Notes: generated by a model from the letters alone, not told the origin. A stretch of DNA of 64,000 nucleotides from Halomonas cupida (GCF_900142755.1 NZ_FRCA01000001.1:618888-682887); one strand, 5' to 3'. Positions 17,952-27,664 are shown, counted from the first letter of the stretch. Translations and numbers: made by a program.

Positions 17952-19418
17952 ATGCAGGGACGCGGGAAAGGCTCCATCGGGACACGGCTGGCGGGATGGT
18001 TCTTGCTCCTGCTGCTGTTGGCATGGGGGGGCATGGCCGTGTGGCAGACCATCAAGCCTCTGCCGGAAGACGTCGGCAAGGCATGGCCGCTTCGCTCGGC
18101 CGATGAGATCCAGTTTCTGAGTGATCGCACCTGGTACGACGCTCAAGGTCAGCGCCATCTCGATCAGCAGATCTTTGACGAGGTGCTGAACATGATTGGC
18201 CAGGCACGCAGACTGATCGTGATGGACATGTTCCTGTTCAACTCACTGTCAGGCGAGAGCCCCAGAGTGTCTCGCCATCTGGCCGAAGAGCTGAGTCAGG
18301 CGTTGATTCAGGCGCGCCGGGAACACCCACAGTTACGGGTGGTGGTGATCAGTGATCCTCTCAATACCTTCTATGGCGGGGTCATGCCGGAGCATTTCCG
18401 TGAATTGCGGGACGCTGGTGTGGAGGTGGTGTTTACCGAGCTCGACCGTCTGAGAGCGTCGAATCCCCTGTGGTCGGGGCTTTGGCATCTGGGACTGAAT
18501 CGGTTGGGTAATGACCCTGATGGTGGCTGGTTGCCGAATATCTTCAAGGGCCCCGATGTGACCCTGCGCAGTTACCTCGCCATGCTCAACTTCCGGGCCA
18601 ACCATCGCAAGACTCTGGTGGTGGACCAGCAGGACGCCTGGGTTACCCTGATCACCTCCGCCAACCCTCACGATGGCAGTAGTCGGCACGGCAATGTGGC
18701 GCTGCGGATTCGTGGTGATCTGGCACTTGACGTAATGGCATCGGAAGCCGCGGTGGCCGATTGGAGTGGTGTTGACCTTGAACTTCCTCAGCAGCCTCCG
18801 TCCGCCTCAGGAGAAGGCCCCCGAACACAATTGATGACAGTACAACTGCTGACTGAAGCGGCCATTCGCGATGCCAGTCTCGAGCTGATTGATGCCGCTC
18901 GCAGCGGTGACCGTCTCGATATGGCGGCCTTCTATCTCGCGCATCGACAGGTGATCACGGCGCTCAAGGAAGCAGAACAGCGAGGCGCGATGGTACGTGT
19001 GCTACTGGACCCCAACCGGGAGGCATTTGGTTTTGCCAAGGGTGGGCTTCCCAACCAACCGGTGGCAGCCGAGCTGCACGATGCCGGTGTCGAAGTGCGC
19101 TGGTGTCTGACGGCAGGCGAACAGTGCCACAGTAAGGTTCTGCATCTGGCGGCTCAGGGGGGCAAGGACCGCTTGATTCTCGGTTCGGCCAACATGACCC
19201 GGCGCAATCTGGACGATTACAACCTGGAAACCAGTGTGTTGTTGAGTGCCGATGCCTCCGAGCCGACCATGCAACAGGTCGATCGCTGGTTTGAGCAGCG
19301 CTGGCAATCCTCCCCGCAGCGGCGTACCAGCCGCCGCTGGCAGCCGACGCAGCGCAGTGGCTGGTTCGACAGCTGGCGTTATCGAATCATGGAAGCGACG
19401 GGGCTATCGACCTTCTAG
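17952..19418 (+). CDS. Phospholipase D/cardiolipin synthase-like protein
   Basis: Membrane-anchored protein of 488 residues. A single N-terminal membrane segment (about 12-32) precedes two PLD domains. The first HKD motif is complete: NHRKTLVVD with H218, K220 and D225, followed by ITSANPHDGSS. The second reads CHSKVLHLAA (H393, K395), with alanine where aspartate is usual, and is followed by GSANMTRRN. The fold suggests phosphatidyl transfer or phospholipid hydrolysis at the membrane; cardiolipin synthase activity is possible but not shown. The ATG at 17952 follows AGGA. The longer upstream frame has no family similarity and covers the ureJ hairpin. Confidence 0.82.
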   Translation: MQGRGKGSIGTRLAGWFLLLLLLAWGGMAVWQTIKPLPEDVGKAWPLRSADEIQFLSDRTWYDAQGQRHLDQQIFDEVLNMIGQARRLIVMDMFLFNSLSGESPRVSRHLAEELSQALIQARREHPQLRVVVISDPLNTFYGGVMPEHFRELRDAGVEVVFTELDRLRASNPLWSGLWHLGLNRLGNDPDGGWLPNIFKGPDVTLRSYLAMLNFRANHRKTLVVDQQDAWVTLITSANPHDGSSRHGNVALRIRGDLALDVMASEAAVADWSGVDLELPQQPPSASGEGPRTQLMTVQLLTEAAIRDASLELIDAARSGDRLDMAAFYLAHRQVITALKEAEQRGAMVRVLLDPNREAFGFAKGGLPNQPVAAELHDAGVEVRWCLTAGEQCHSKVLHLAAQGGKDRLILGSANMTRRNLDDYNLETSVLLSADASEPTMQQVDRWFEQRWQSSPQRRTSRRWQPTQRSGWFDSWRYRIMEATGLSTF

Positions 19419-19559
19419 TCAGCCCGCTGGAACCCCTCGTCAGGCCGACTTGACACCTCGTCGGGGGCAACCCATCTTTCCCTGGCATGGACAGCTCGCG
19501 CTGTCCCTGATTTAGATGACTGGCGGACAGGCCTTTGTTGACGTGATAGGGAGATGACC

Positions 19560-19778
19560 ATGGAAAGATTCTGGTTGGTGCTCAAGGTCATCAGTCTTGC
19601 GCTCATCGCTATTCTGGTGGTGCAGAACATCGACATGGTGCACGTCCAGGTGCTGGGATGGACCATTACCATGCCGATGGCGCTGTTGGTGGTAGTGATC
19701 TATCTGCTTGGCATGCTCAGCGGGCGTGGTCTGATGGGGGTGATTCGTCGTCTTCGCCATCAGGAGCACAGGAACTGA
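19560..19778 (+). CDS. LapA-domain (DUF1049) small membrane protein
   Basis: Seventy-two-residue inner-membrane protein with two hydrophobic helices (about 6-24 and 36-58) and a basic C-terminus (RRLRHQEHRN). The sequence VQNIDMVHVQVLGWTITMPMALL is typical of the LapA/DUF1049 family, whose E. coli member works with LapB in LPS assembly control. No LapB gene lies nearby. The second ATG (19560) is chosen because AGGGAG is spaced correctly from it and touches the first ATG. The last 62 bases overlap the convergent YihY gene. Confidence 0.8.
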   Translation: MERFWLVLKVISLALIAILVVQNIDMVHVQVLGWTITMPMALLVVVIYLLGMLSGRGLMGVIRRLRHQEHRN

Positions 19779-20709
19779 CCGATAGCAGCGGGGCTGTTCG
19801 GGCGCTTGGCGTGCCGGGCGGAACATGCCAGGGCAACCCAAGACGACTGTTGTGTTCCAGGTCGGCAATGACCTGGGCACCGAGCAGCAGTATCGCGGCA
19901 CCGATTTCCAGACTGAGCAGAATCACCACCAGAGTGGCCAGCGAGCCATAGACCTCGTTGACCAGCGACAGGTTGGCAAAGTAATAGACCAGTACCAGGC
20001 GCGCGGCTTCCCACATCGAGGCTGCTGCGAAGCCTCCCGCCAGTGCACGGCGTAACGAGATTCTTACCACCGGAAGTATCTTGTAGATCGAGCTGAACAG
20101 CAGAAAGACACCGGTAAAGCTGATCAGGTTGAGTATCGGATCCTGAAGCGAGGCAACCGGCAGGGACTGGCCATACATTGCCATCCACAGCGCATTGGCG
20201 GTGTTTGCCAGGCTGACGGCGATGGCCAACGAAAACAGCAGCGCGGTCCATACCAGCATGAAACCGTAGGGTAGCAGGAAGGATACCCACAGGCTGCGGC
20301 GATGCTTGACGTCCGGCTTGTGGAAGATGATGGCCAGGGCATCTTCAAGCATACGGAAGGCAAAGGAACTGAACACCAGCAGTACTGGAATGCCATAGAG
20401 ACTGATCAGTGCGCTGGAGTCGATCAGACGACTCACCGAGTCGAGCATGATGTCGGCGTGAGCTGGCGCAATATGCCTCGCCTGCAGCTCCAGCACCATC
20501 ATCAATTGCTGTTCATCCACCACCTGAGCGATGGCGACCACCATCAACGCAAACAGTGGGACGGTCGACAGCAGGATATTGAAACCCACCCCTCCGGCCA
20601 GCAACATGCCGCGATTGTGAGCGAAATTGACCAGCACTCTCCAGAAGAACATCGCGAGACGCGGTGCCAGCGTAAGTAATGATAGATAGTAGCGGTGAGC
20701 CGGGCTCAT
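19717..20709 (-). CDS. YihY/BrkB-family inner-membrane protein
   Basis: Polytopic protein of 330 residues with six membrane segments and the family pattern: NRGMLLAGGVGFNILLSTVPLFALMV near the start, RSLWVSFLLPYG in the middle and NEVYGSLATLVVILLSLEIGAAILLLGAQV near the end. The family was once called RNase BN by mistake; its function is still unclear and transport has been proposed. The hydrophilic C-terminal tail is acidic and is encoded antisense to the 3' end of the LapA gene. Confidence 0.85.
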   Translation of the reverse strand: MSPAHRYYLSLLTLAPRLAMFFWRVLVNFAHNRGMLLAGGVGFNILLSTVPLFALMVVAIAQVVDEQQLMMVLELQARHIAPAHADIMLDSVSRLIDSSALISLYGIPVLLVFSSFAFRMLEDALAIIFHKPDVKHRRSLWVSFLLPYGFMLVWTALLFSLAIAVSLANTANALWMAMYGQSLPVASLQDPILNLISFTGVFLLFSSIYKILPVVRISLRRALAGGFAAASMWEAARLVLVYYFANLSLVNEVYGSLATLVVILLSLEIGAAILLLGAQVIADLEHNSRLGLPWHVPPGTPSARTAPLLSVSSCAPDGEDDESPPSDHAR

Positions 20710-20899
20710 GGGCCTGTCGTCCTTGAGTAACGGCCCATGATAGCTGCCTGGGCGGGGCCGACGTCAAACCTGGCCAAGCGTTGCCTTGATGTGCTGAATC
20801 AGCTTTTCAGGCACCGATTTCCATGCAATGTCATCGCCAGAGGAGGATTCTGTACTGAAATAACGCTGTTGATGAGTTAACACAAAACGGGAGATCCCT

Positions 20900-22036
20900 A
20901 TGGGTAGTAACGATACGCAGGACAATTCACAGGATAGCCCTGAGGATAAACCACAGAACACGCCACAGGAGAAACCTCGACAGGAGGATACTCCGCGGGA
21001 AGGGGCCGGCGGGCAGCCGTCGGCGTCACTGGTTGGGTTATTCCGGGATAATCGGGTCAAGGGGCTGGCTGCTATCGCCGCAGTCTGTTTCATATGGGCT
21101 GTTATTGCGCAGGTCACCGCGAGTTCAAATGGCAGTGCTGTGGACGATCTGAGGGCGCAACTCGAGGATCGTCAGAGCGGGATGGTTGCACTGGAGGAGC
21201 AGGTTGCCGGTCTGGAGCAGGAGCTGGCCGACTGGCGTGAGTCCAGCACGACTCTCGAGCAATTGAGGGCAGACGCGGAGGCTCTGAAGGCAGGTATGGA
21301 AGCATCGCGTGCCGAGCGGGCCGCGGCAGAGGAAAATGCGGCTCTCGTCGAAGCTGAGCTTCAGCAACTCGAGGCGACGAGGGCCAGTGTTGAAGCCGAA
21401 CTCGTGAAGGCACGCAACAGCCTCGAGCAGGTGGCGGAGGAGCGAGAAGCCCTGGCAAATGATCGCGATGCCCTTGCCGATGAGATGGGGACACTCGAGA
21501 GCAATATTGCAGAGGCTGAGGTTCGCGTTGAGGAACTGGCGACTGGTATCGAGGAGCGTCGCAGTACCATTGGCGGGCTGGAAGAGCAGGTCGCCACTCT
21601 TGAGGCTCAGCGACAGCAGGCTGAGGAGCAGCAACAGCAGGCGCAGGCCGAGCTGGAAAAGACGCTCGCAGAGATCGAGAGCCAGCGAAGTGCCGCTGAA
21701 CAACAACTCGAACAGGCCAGAGCGGATGCTGAGCAGGCGGCGGAAACACGTGACCAACGGGAGGCCATGGTGGCTGAGCTGAACCAGAGCATTCAGGTTC
21801 GGCAGGGCCGCCTCCAGCAGCTCAATCAGCAGCTTGCAGCCTGGCGTACGTCTCTGACTGAGCTGGCCGAGTCGGTTCCTGAAGTGCCTTCAGCGCTGAC
21901 CGACCAGGGCCGAGGAACCGATAGTGAAGGTGAAGACTCAGCGGCAACGGATAAGCCCGCTCGAGAGAGCGTTGAGTCCGGCGAGAGCGACGACGGGCAA
22001 GCCACTTCCGGCAAACCGTCTGACAGCGGAGAGTAA
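20900..22036 (+). CDS. Uncharacterised membrane-anchored coiled-coil protein
   Basis: I do not recognise a named family. The 378 residues comprise a hydrophilic, Gln/Asp/Pro-rich N-terminus (1-52), one membrane helix at about 54-72, a long predicted coiled coil at about 80-320 rich in Glu, Ala, Gln and Leu, and an acidic Ser/Glu/Asp tail. N-inside topology would place the coil in the periplasm. The architecture resembles envelope spacer or scaffolding proteins, but no catalytic motif is present. It is monocistronic, with a terminator at 22112-22138. The high Glu/Gln content could make some database matches to other coiled coils spurious. Confidence 0.75.
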   Translation: MGSNDTQDNSQDSPEDKPQNTPQEKPRQEDTPREGAGGQPSASLVGLFRDNRVKGLAAIAAVCFIWAVIAQVTASSNGSAVDDLRAQLEDRQSGMVALEEQVAGLEQELADWRESSTTLEQLRADAEALKAGMEASRAERAAAEENAALVEAELQQLEATRASVEAELVKARNSLEQVAEEREALANDRDALADEMGTLESNIAEAEVRVEELATGIEERRSTIGGLEEQVATLEAQRQQAEEQQQQAQAELEKTLAEIESQRSAAEQQLEQARADAEQAAETRDQREAMVAELNQSIQVRQGRLQQLNQQLAAWRTSLTELAESVPEVPSALTDQGRGTDSEGEDSAATDKPARESVESGESDDGQATSGKPSDSGE

Positions 22037-22111
22037 GCGTCCGCAGGTGAGGCGCCTTCTGTCCAGCATGGTATTTCGGATCGAGTATTTCGGACTGTCT
22101 CGATCCGTCGG

Positions 22112-22138
22112 CGGCGAGCCCCAGGGCTCGCCGTTTTT
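22112..22138 (+). terminator. Rho-independent terminator after the coiled-coil gene
   Basis: A 9-bp stem CGGCGAGCC/GGCTCGCCG with a CCAG loop is followed by five T residues. Confidence 0.88.
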
Positions 22139-22254
22139 CGTGAACGCGCCGTCGGTTACGGCATCGCCTCAGCCAGGACGGGGGCGTATACTGCGGGGAT
22201 GAAGTGAAGATGGCACGGTAGTTATCGTGCCCATCCCGACAACAGGAGCCAGTC

Positions 22255-23061
22255 GTGATCGAAGGGGTGAAGCATATTGTCGCCGTTGCCTCCGGAAAGG
22301 GAGGTGTCGGGAAGTCCACGGTTACCGTCAACCTGGCGCTGGCCATGGCCGCGGAGGGTTATCGTGTCGGTGTTCTGGATGCTGATATCCATGGCCCCAG
22401 TCAGGCGCAGATGCTGGGCGTTGCGGAGGGGACACGACCGAAGGCGATCGGTGAGAACCGCTTTCAGCCACTGGAGGCTCACGGTATTCAGGCCATGTCG
22501 ATGGCATTCATGGTCGATGTCCGCGAGCCGATGGTATGGCGTGGCCCGATGGTCGCCGGTGCCTTCCAGCAGATGCTCAATCAGACAGCCTGGCAGGATG
22601 TTGACTATCTATTCATCGACATGCCGCCGGGTACCGGGGATATCCAGTTGACTCTGGCCCAGAAGGTGCCGGTATCCGGGGCGGTGATCGTGACCACACC
22701 CCAGGACATTGCTCTGCTGGATGCGCGCAAGGGCATCGAGATGTTCCGCAAGGTCAAGGTGCCGGTACTCGGCGTCGTGGAGAACATGAGCCTGCACACC
22801 TGCTCGCAGTGTGGCCATACCGAGCCGGTCTTCGGTGAGGGCGGCGGTGAGCGTATTGCCACGGAGTATCAGACCAGCGTGATCGGGCGGTTACCACTGT
22901 CACTGGATATACGTCAGCAGGTGGATGGTGGGCGGCCCAGTGTCGTTGCCGAGCCCGACGGCGAGGTCGCCACGACCTTCCGGGAGATGGCCCGTCAGGT
23001 GGCGGCGCGGATCGAGGCTGACAGCGGAGACGCTGGGCCCTCCATCAGCTTCAGCGATTGA
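22255..23061 (+). CDS. apbC: Mrp/ApbC iron-sulfur cluster carrier ATPase
   Basis: ParA-type P-loop ATPase of 268 residues that carries and transfers Fe-S clusters. The deviant Walker A KGGVGKST is at about 16-23, the switch region FIDMPPGTGD is intact, and the cluster-binding CxxC is in TCSQCGH. The protein lacks the N-terminal MIP18/DUF59 domain found in the 369-residue E. coli Mrp, a recognised short form. The start is GTG with AGGAG six bases upstream; no ATG start fits. It is followed by dcd on the same strand. Confidence 0.9.
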   Translation: MIEGVKHIVAVASGKGGVGKSTVTVNLALAMAAEGYRVGVLDADIHGPSQAQMLGVAEGTRPKAIGENRFQPLEAHGIQAMSMAFMVDVREPMVWRGPMVAGAFQQMLNQTAWQDVDYLFIDMPPGTGDIQLTLAQKVPVSGAVIVTTPQDIALLDARKGIEMFRKVKVPVLGVVENMSLHTCSQCGHTEPVFGEGGGERIATEYQTSVIGRLPLSLDIRQQVDGGRPSVVAEPDGEVATTFREMARQVAARIEADSGDAGPSISFSD

Positions 23062-23154
23062 GCTGCAGCATGCAGAAGGCCGAGCAATCGTGACGAGAAC
23101 CGCCGGGGTGGGTATCATGTTGCCCCGTTTCCGAATCACCCAGCAGGAAGTCCC

Positions 23155-23721
23155 ATGAGCATCAAGTCTGACCACTGGATTCGCCGTATGGCCGAGAACG
23201 AGGGCATGATCGAGCCGTTCGAGGCTGATCAGGTTCGCTACGTCAACGATCGGCGGGTCATCTCCTACGGGACCTCCAGCTACGGGTATGACGTGCGCTG
23301 TGCCGATGAATTCAAGGTCTTCACCAATATTCATTCGGCTGTCGTTGACCCCAAGGCCTTTGATGAGAAGAGCTTCGTCGACGTCAAGGGCGACGTCTGC
23401 GTGATTCCGCCGAATTCCTTCGCCCTGGCACGTACGGTGGAGTACTTCCGTATTCCGCGTAGCGTCCTGACCATCTGTCTGGGCAAGTCCACCTATGCGC
23501 GCTGCGGAATCATCGTCAACGTCACACCGCTGGAACCCGAGTGGGAAGGGCACGTGACTCTGGAGTTCTCCAATACCACCAACCTGCCGGCGAAGATCTA
23601 TGCCAACGAGGGTGTGGCGCAGATGCTGTTCCTGGAATCCGACGAGGTCTGTGATATTTCCTACAAGGACCGCGGAGGCAAGTACATGGGCCAGCGTGGT
23701 GTAACGCTGCCGAGGACGTAA
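23155..23721 (+). CDS. dcd: dCTP deaminase
   Basis: Cytoplasmic enzyme converting dCTP to dUTP, which is the main source of dTMP in gammaproteobacteria. It has 188 residues, close to the 193 of E. coli. Visible are [20 protein letters not shown] (substrate-binding), [10 protein letters not shown] and the catalytic glutamate region [19 protein letters not shown], read as two blocks, then QMLFLES. Start follows an AGGAAG site. A strong hairpin follows downstream at 23789-23823. Confidence 0.96.
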   Translation: MSIKSDHWIRRMAENEGMIEPFEADQVRYVNDRRVISYGTSSYGYDVRCADEFKVFTNIHSAVVDPKAFDEKSFVDVKGDVCVIPPNSFALARTVEYFRIPRSVLTICLGKSTYARCGIIVNVTPLEPEWEGHVTLEFSNTTNLPAKIYANEGVAQMLFLESDEVCDISYKDRGGKYMGQRGVTLPRT

Positions 23722-23770
23722 ACGCCGAGGACCTGGGCGTCGAGACGTCTGGCGACGAGCTGTAAGCTGT
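23711..23770 (+). repeat. Degenerate 15-bp periodicity at the end of dcd
   Basis: The word CGAG recurs every 15 bases at 23711, 23726, 23741 and 23756. The first two units share CGAGGAC. The series starts in the last codons of dcd and merges into heptamer repeats. This is the weakest of the 15-bp series. Confidence 0.45.
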
Positions 23771-23786
23771 AAGTCAGAAGCTGTAG
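23758..23786 (+). repeat. Short GCTGTAA heptamer arm after dcd
   Basis: AGCTGTAAGCTGTAAG followed by AGAAGCTGTAGG gives two tandem and one separated copy of a GCTGTAA unit. It is roughly complementary to the array at 23855-23918, so the two arms flank the dcd terminator in opposite orientation. Confidence 0.65.
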
Positions 23787-23788
23787 GA

Positions 23789-23823
23789 AGAACACCCCGC
23801 CAGTACTGCTGGCGGGGTGTTCT
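23789..23823 (+). terminator. Long hairpin terminator between dcd and purN
   Basis: A 15-bp perfect stem AGAACACCCCGCCAG/CTGGCGGGGTGTTCT encloses a TACTG loop. Only short T runs follow on either strand, so it may act for both dcd and the convergent purN. Confidence 0.75.
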
Positions 23824-23854
23824 CGTATCATGGCTTCAGAATGACAAGCTGGCT

Positions 23855-23918
23855 GCTTATAGCTTATAGCTTATAGCTTATAGCTTATAGCTTATAGCTT
23901 ATAGCTTATAGCTTATAG
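23855..23918 (+). repeat. Nine-copy heptamer array GCTTATA
   Basis: Nine perfect tandem copies of the 7-bp unit GCTTATA occupy 23855-23917, and the next base starts a tenth. The array ends directly at the purN stop codon (23919-23921). It is a microsatellite-like element and not a CRISPR. Confidence 0.95.
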
Positions 23919-24638
23919 TCATTCTTCCTCATCCAACTCTTCGGCGGCGTCCTCATGGGAAAGCCGCATACCTCCGAAGGGGAGCGGGTGCCCGTCGATG
24001 GTCGCCTGGTTGCCCTGGAGGCGCAGGCGGCCTTCAAGGAACCAGCGCACGGCGATCGGGAAGATCAGGTGCTCGCGAGTCAGCACGCGGGCCTTGAGGC
24101 TTTCCTCATCGTCGTCCGGCGTTACCTGGACGGCGGCTTGAACCAGCACCGGTCCCCCGTCCAGTTCCTCGGTGACGAAGTGAACGCTGCAGCCGTGGTC
24201 ACTGACGCCGTCCTGCAGGGCGCGGCGATGGGTATGCAACCCCTGGTAGGCCGGCAGCAGCGATGGATGGATATTGATCATGCGCCCGAGGAAGCGCTGC
24301 ACGAAACGCGGTGTCAGAATGCGCATGAAGCCGGCCAGTACCACCAGGTCGGGTTCATGGCGCTCAACCACCTTGATCAGAGCCGAGTCGAAGGCTTCCC
24401 GAGACTCGTACTCGTGGTGGGGGAGCGCGACAGCATCGATACCCGCATCGCGTGCTCGCTTGAGGCCGTAGGCATCGGCGACATTGGAAATCACCGCCAC
24501 GATCTCGCCGCCCAACTCGTCATGCTGTTGGGCGTCGATGAGTGCCTGCAGGTTAGTGCCGCCGCCGGAAATCAGCACCACGACACGTGGTATGCGAGAG
24601 TCCTCGGGGGTGAAGCCATTCAGGGTGTCGTCACTCAT
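23919..24638 (-). CDS. purN: Phosphoribosylglycinamide formyltransferase (GART 1)
   Basis: Third step of purine synthesis, transferring a formyl group from 10-formyl-THF to GAR; cytoplasmic. It has 239 residues against 212 in E. coli, the excess being an N-terminal 17-residue lead and an acidic Glu-rich C-terminus. Motifs: [16 protein letters not shown] (phosphate binding), [21 protein letters not shown] with the catalytic His, and [17 protein letters not shown] with the catalytic Asp. The start overlaps the purM stop (ATGA), giving a purMN operon. The stop abuts a heptamer array. Confidence 0.95.
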   Translation of the reverse strand: MSDDTLNGFTPEDSRIPRVVVLISGGGTNLQALIDAQQHDELGGEIVAVISNVADAYGLKRARDAGIDAVALPHHEYESREAFDSALIKVVERHEPDLVVLAGFMRILTPRFVQRFLGRMINIHPSLLPAYQGLHTHRRALQDGVSDHGCSVHFVTEELDGGPVLVQAAVQVTPDDDEESLKARVLTREHLIFPIAVRWFLEGRLRLQGNQATIDGHPLPFGGMRLSHEDAAEELDEEE

Positions 24639-25705
24639 GCTGCCGACATCTCCAGTCGAACCTGCTCCTCATCACCCTGGCGCGCCACGATCTGACCGAT
24701 ACGGAACACGCTCTCGCCCTGGCCCTGCAGGTGGGCACGCATCTGATCGGCCTTGTCGGCGGGGACCACCATGACCATACCGATGCCGCAGTTGAGGACC
24801 CGATACATCTCGCGATCCTCGACGTTGCCCTGTTCCTGCAGCCAGTCGAACACGGCGGGGCGTTGCCAGCTGTCGGTATCGATATGTGCAGTGAGATGCT
24901 CTGGCAGTACCCGCGGCAGGTTTTCCAGCAGCCCGCCGCCGGTGATGTGCGACAGCGCGTGGATCCGATAGTCGTCGTGACGCAGCAGTTCGAGCAACGG
25001 CTTGACGTAGATACGGGTCGGTGCCATCAACGCGTCGGCGAGACTCTGGCCGTCGATCTCGCGCTCCAGGTTGGCATCGGCGACTTCGAGAATCTTGCGA
25101 ATCAGCGAATAGCCGTTGGAATGTGGGCCGGAAGAGGCCAGGCCCAGAAGCACATCACCTTCGCCGACCTGGCTGCCGTCGAGGATTTCATCCTTTTCGA
25201 CGACACCGACACAGAACCCGGCGAGGTCATAGTCACTGCCCTCATACATGCCGGGCATCTCGGCGGTCTCGCCACCAACCAGAGCACAACCGGCCTGCTC
25301 GCAGCCAGCACCGATGCCGGTAACCACATCCGCGGCGATATCGACATCGAGCTTGCCGGTGGCATAGTAGTCGAGGAACAGCAGGGGCTCGGCACCGGCA
25401 ACGATCAGGTCGTTGACGCACATCGCCACCAGATCGATACCGATGGTGTCATGACGACCGAGGTCCATGGCCAGACGCAGTTTGGTACCAACGCCATCAG
25501 TGCCGGTGACCAGCACGGGTTCGCGGTAGCCGCTGGGCAACTGGCAGAGCGCGCCGAAGCCGCCCAGCCCACCCATGACCTCGGGACGAGAGGTGCGCTT
25601 GGCGACGCCCTTGATGCGATCGACCAAGGCATTGCCGGCGTCAATATCGACACCAGCGTCCTTGTAGCTGAGGGATGCCCGTTCGGGGCGGGATGAGTCG
25701 CTCAT
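24635..25705 (-). CDS. purM: Phosphoribosylformylglycinamidine cyclo-ligase
   Basis: AIR synthetase, fifth step of purine synthesis, 356 residues. Family blocks are [20 protein letters not shown] at the N-terminus, [13 protein letters not shown] (ATP loop), [11 protein letters not shown] and LITGGGL-like [13 protein letters not shown]. The ATG at 25705 gives the standard [11 protein letters not shown] N-terminus; the frame stays open further upstream over the promoter and the antisense of perM. The order purM-purN convergent with dcd and divergent from perM is common in gammaproteobacteria. Confidence 0.95.
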   Translation of the reverse strand: MSDSSRPERASLSYKDAGVDIDAGNALVDRIKGVAKRTSRPEVMGGLGGFGALCQLPSGYREPVLVTGTDGVGTKLRLAMDLGRHDTIGIDLVAMCVNDLIVAGAEPLLFLDYYATGKLDVDIAADVVTGIGAGCEQAGCALVGGETAEMPGMYEGSDYDLAGFCVGVVEKDEILDGSQVGEGDVLLGLASSGPHSNGYSLIRKILEVADANLEREIDGQSLADALMAPTRIYVKPLLELLRHDDYRIHALSHITGGGLLENLPRVLPEHLTAHIDTDSWQRPAVFDWLQEQGNVEDREMYRVLNCGIGMVMVVPADKADQMRAHLQGQGESVFRIGQIVARQGDEEQVRLEMSAA

Positions 25706-25865
25706 GACAGATCCTGTGGATAGGGTTGCGCGCGCCGTTTTGAGCAGTGTTTCTGTTAGTGCGTCGCTGGGCGAGCGTGAGACAATAGGTGGATTCGGGG
25801 GCCGAATTGTAGCACTACGTTGACCGGCCCGCATCGCCAGGTCGCAGTTTCGCAAGGAGAGAGAA

Positions 25866-26966
25866 ATGCGTAGGCAGTGGTGGATCGTTGCAGCGGTTGT
25901 TGCAGTCGCATTGTGGTTCTTCGTCAGTATAGAGCCTGTACTGGCACCGTTCTTCGTCAGCATGGTGCTGGCCTATCTGGGAGACCCGCTGGCTGATCGG
26001 CTCGAGGATCGCGGCCTGTCACGGCGGCTGGCGGTGACGGTGGTGTTTGTGCTGTTGAGCCTTGCGATCATCTTGACCCTGGTGCTGGTCGTACCGGTGT
26101 TGGGGCGTCAGGCCGGGCAACTGGTCGAGGCCTTCCCGGCGATACTCAACTGGATCCAGACGGCCGTGTTGCCTGAAGTGCAGTCGTTGACGGGACTTGA
26201 TCTGAGCACAGACTTCGATGAGCTGCGCAAGGCGGTGGTCGAGAACTGGAAGGAAACCAGTACCATTGCCGCGACCCTGTTGGCTCAAGTGTCGCGTTCC
26301 GGTTTGGCACTGGTCGGCTGGCTGGCCAACCTGGCACTGATACCGGTGGTGACTTTCTATCTGTTGCTCGATTGGGATGTACTGGTCGGCAAGATTCGCC
26401 AGTCACTGCCGCGTCAGTGGGAGCCGGCAGCTGTGCGACTGGCGAGTGAATGCGATGAGGTATTGTCCTCCTTTCTGCGTGGCCAACTGATCGTGATGCT
26501 GTGTCTGGGTATCATCTATGCCATTGGCTTGACCTTGTTGGGAGTGCGCTTTGGTCTGTTGATCGGGCTGCTCTCCGGTCTCGCCAGTATCGTGCCTTAC
26601 CTCGGGGTGATCGTGGGTATTACGGTGGCTGGCCTGGTGACCTTTTTCCAGTTCCATGACTGGTTGATGTTGCTCGGCGTGGCCCTGGTCTTTGGCTTCG
26701 GTCAATTGGCCGAGAGCGTGGTCCTGCAACCCAAGCTGCTCGGTGACAAGATTGGGCTGCACCCGGTCGCGGTCATTTTCGCTGTGCTGGCGGGGGGCCA
26801 GCTGTTTGGCTTCACCGGGGTTCTGCTGGCGCTGCCGGTTGCCGCGATGGTGATGGTAGTCTTGCGTTATCTGCACGAGAATTATAAAAACTCCACTCTT
26901 TATGATGCTGGACAGAAGGTCGCCGATCGACCCTCTGAGTCAGCATCCGACGAGGAGAATACATGA
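25866..26966 (+). CDS. perM: AI-2E/PerM-family membrane transporter
   Basis: Inner-membrane protein of 366 residues with about eight membrane segments. It carries family landmarks [53 protein letters not shown] and [28 protein letters not shown] (in parts). Members include PerM, TqsA and sodium/proton antiporters, which matters in a halophile, but the substrate cannot be assigned. The last four bases overlap the hda start. A perM-hda pair beside purM is a conserved gammaproteobacterial arrangement. Confidence 0.85.
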   Translation: MRRQWWIVAAVVAVALWFFVSIEPVLAPFFVSMVLAYLGDPLADRLEDRGLSRRLAVTVVFVLLSLAIILTLVLVVPVLGRQAGQLVEAFPAILNWIQTAVLPEVQSLTGLDLSTDFDELRKAVVENWKETSTIAATLLAQVSRSGLALVGWLANLALIPVVTFYLLLDWDVLVGKIRQSLPRQWEPAAVRLASECDEVLSSFLRGQLIVMLCLGIIYAIGLTLLGVRFGLLIGLLSGLASIVPYLGVIVGITVAGLVTFFQFHDWLMLLGVALVFGFGQLAESVVLQPKLLGDKIGLHPVAVIFAVLAGGQLFGFTGVLLALPVAAMVMVVLRYLHENYKNSTLYDAGQKVADRPSESASDEENT

Positions 26967-27664
26967 GTCGAGCGCCCGCGCAGTTACCCCTTGGGGTCGG
27001 GCTGCGTGATGATTCCACTTTCAGCAACTTCTACCCGGGCGCCAATGCCACTCTTGTCGATCATCTCAAGCGACAGTTCGAGGAGGACGGCGAGCCTTTC
27101 CTGTATCTGTGGGGGCCGCCCGGGTCAGGACGCAGTCATTTGTTGCAGGCTGCCTGTCACGAGGCCTCGGCACGGGATCTGCGTACGCTCTATCTGCCGT
27201 TGGAGGAGCTGGGGCATTTCCCGCCCTTGATGCTGGAAGATGTTGAACGCCTTGATCTGGTGGCTATCGACGACCTCGAGCGGGTGATTGGTCGCAAGCG
27301 TTGGGAGGAGGGACTGTTTCATGCCTTCAACCGCTTGCGTGACAGCGGCAGGCGTCTGGTGATCTGCGCGGATCGACCACCGCGCCAACTGGAGGTGACG
27401 CTACCGGATCTGGCCTCGCGCTTGACCTGGGGGGTGACCTTTCACCTGGCGCTGCCGGGAGATGAAGATTGTATGCGTGCCCTGCAGTTGCGGGCGAAAC
27501 TCCGCGGCATGCAGCTTCCTGACGAGGTGGCGCGTTATATTCTGCATCGCGGCTCCCGTCAGTTCGGTGAGTTGTTGAGGTGCCTGGAGACGCTCGACAG
27601 TGAGTCATTATCTGCTCAGCGCAAACTGACCATTCCCTTCGTCAAGAAGGCATTGGGCTGGTAG
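26963..27664 (+). CDS. hda: Hda, DnaA regulatory inactivator
   Basis: AAA+ protein of 233 residues that stimulates ATP hydrolysis on DnaA together with the sliding clamp, preventing re-initiation. The N-terminus holds the clamp-binding-like QLPLGVGLRDD. The P-loop reads GPPGSGRSHLL, with arginine replacing lysine as in E. coli Hda, then Walker B LVAIDDLERV and the sensor motif CADRPPRQL, and ends KKALGW. ATG overlaps the perM stop (ATGA). A bidirectional terminator follows. Confidence 0.95.
   Translation: MSRAPAQLPLGVGLRDDSTFSNFYPGANATLVDHLKRQFEEDGEPFLYLWGPPGSGRSHLLQAACHEASARDLRTLYLPLEELGHFPPLMLEDVERLDLVAIDDLERVIGRKRWEEGLFHAFNRLRDSGRRLVICADRPPRQLEVTLPDLASRLTWGVTFHLALPGDEDCMRALQLRAKLRGMQLPDEVARYILHRGSRQFGELLRCLETLDSESLSAQRKLTIPFVKKALGW

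Noticed and set aside
23855..23918. Possible CRISPR array
   Set aside because: Seven-base units without spacers; a simple tandem repeat.
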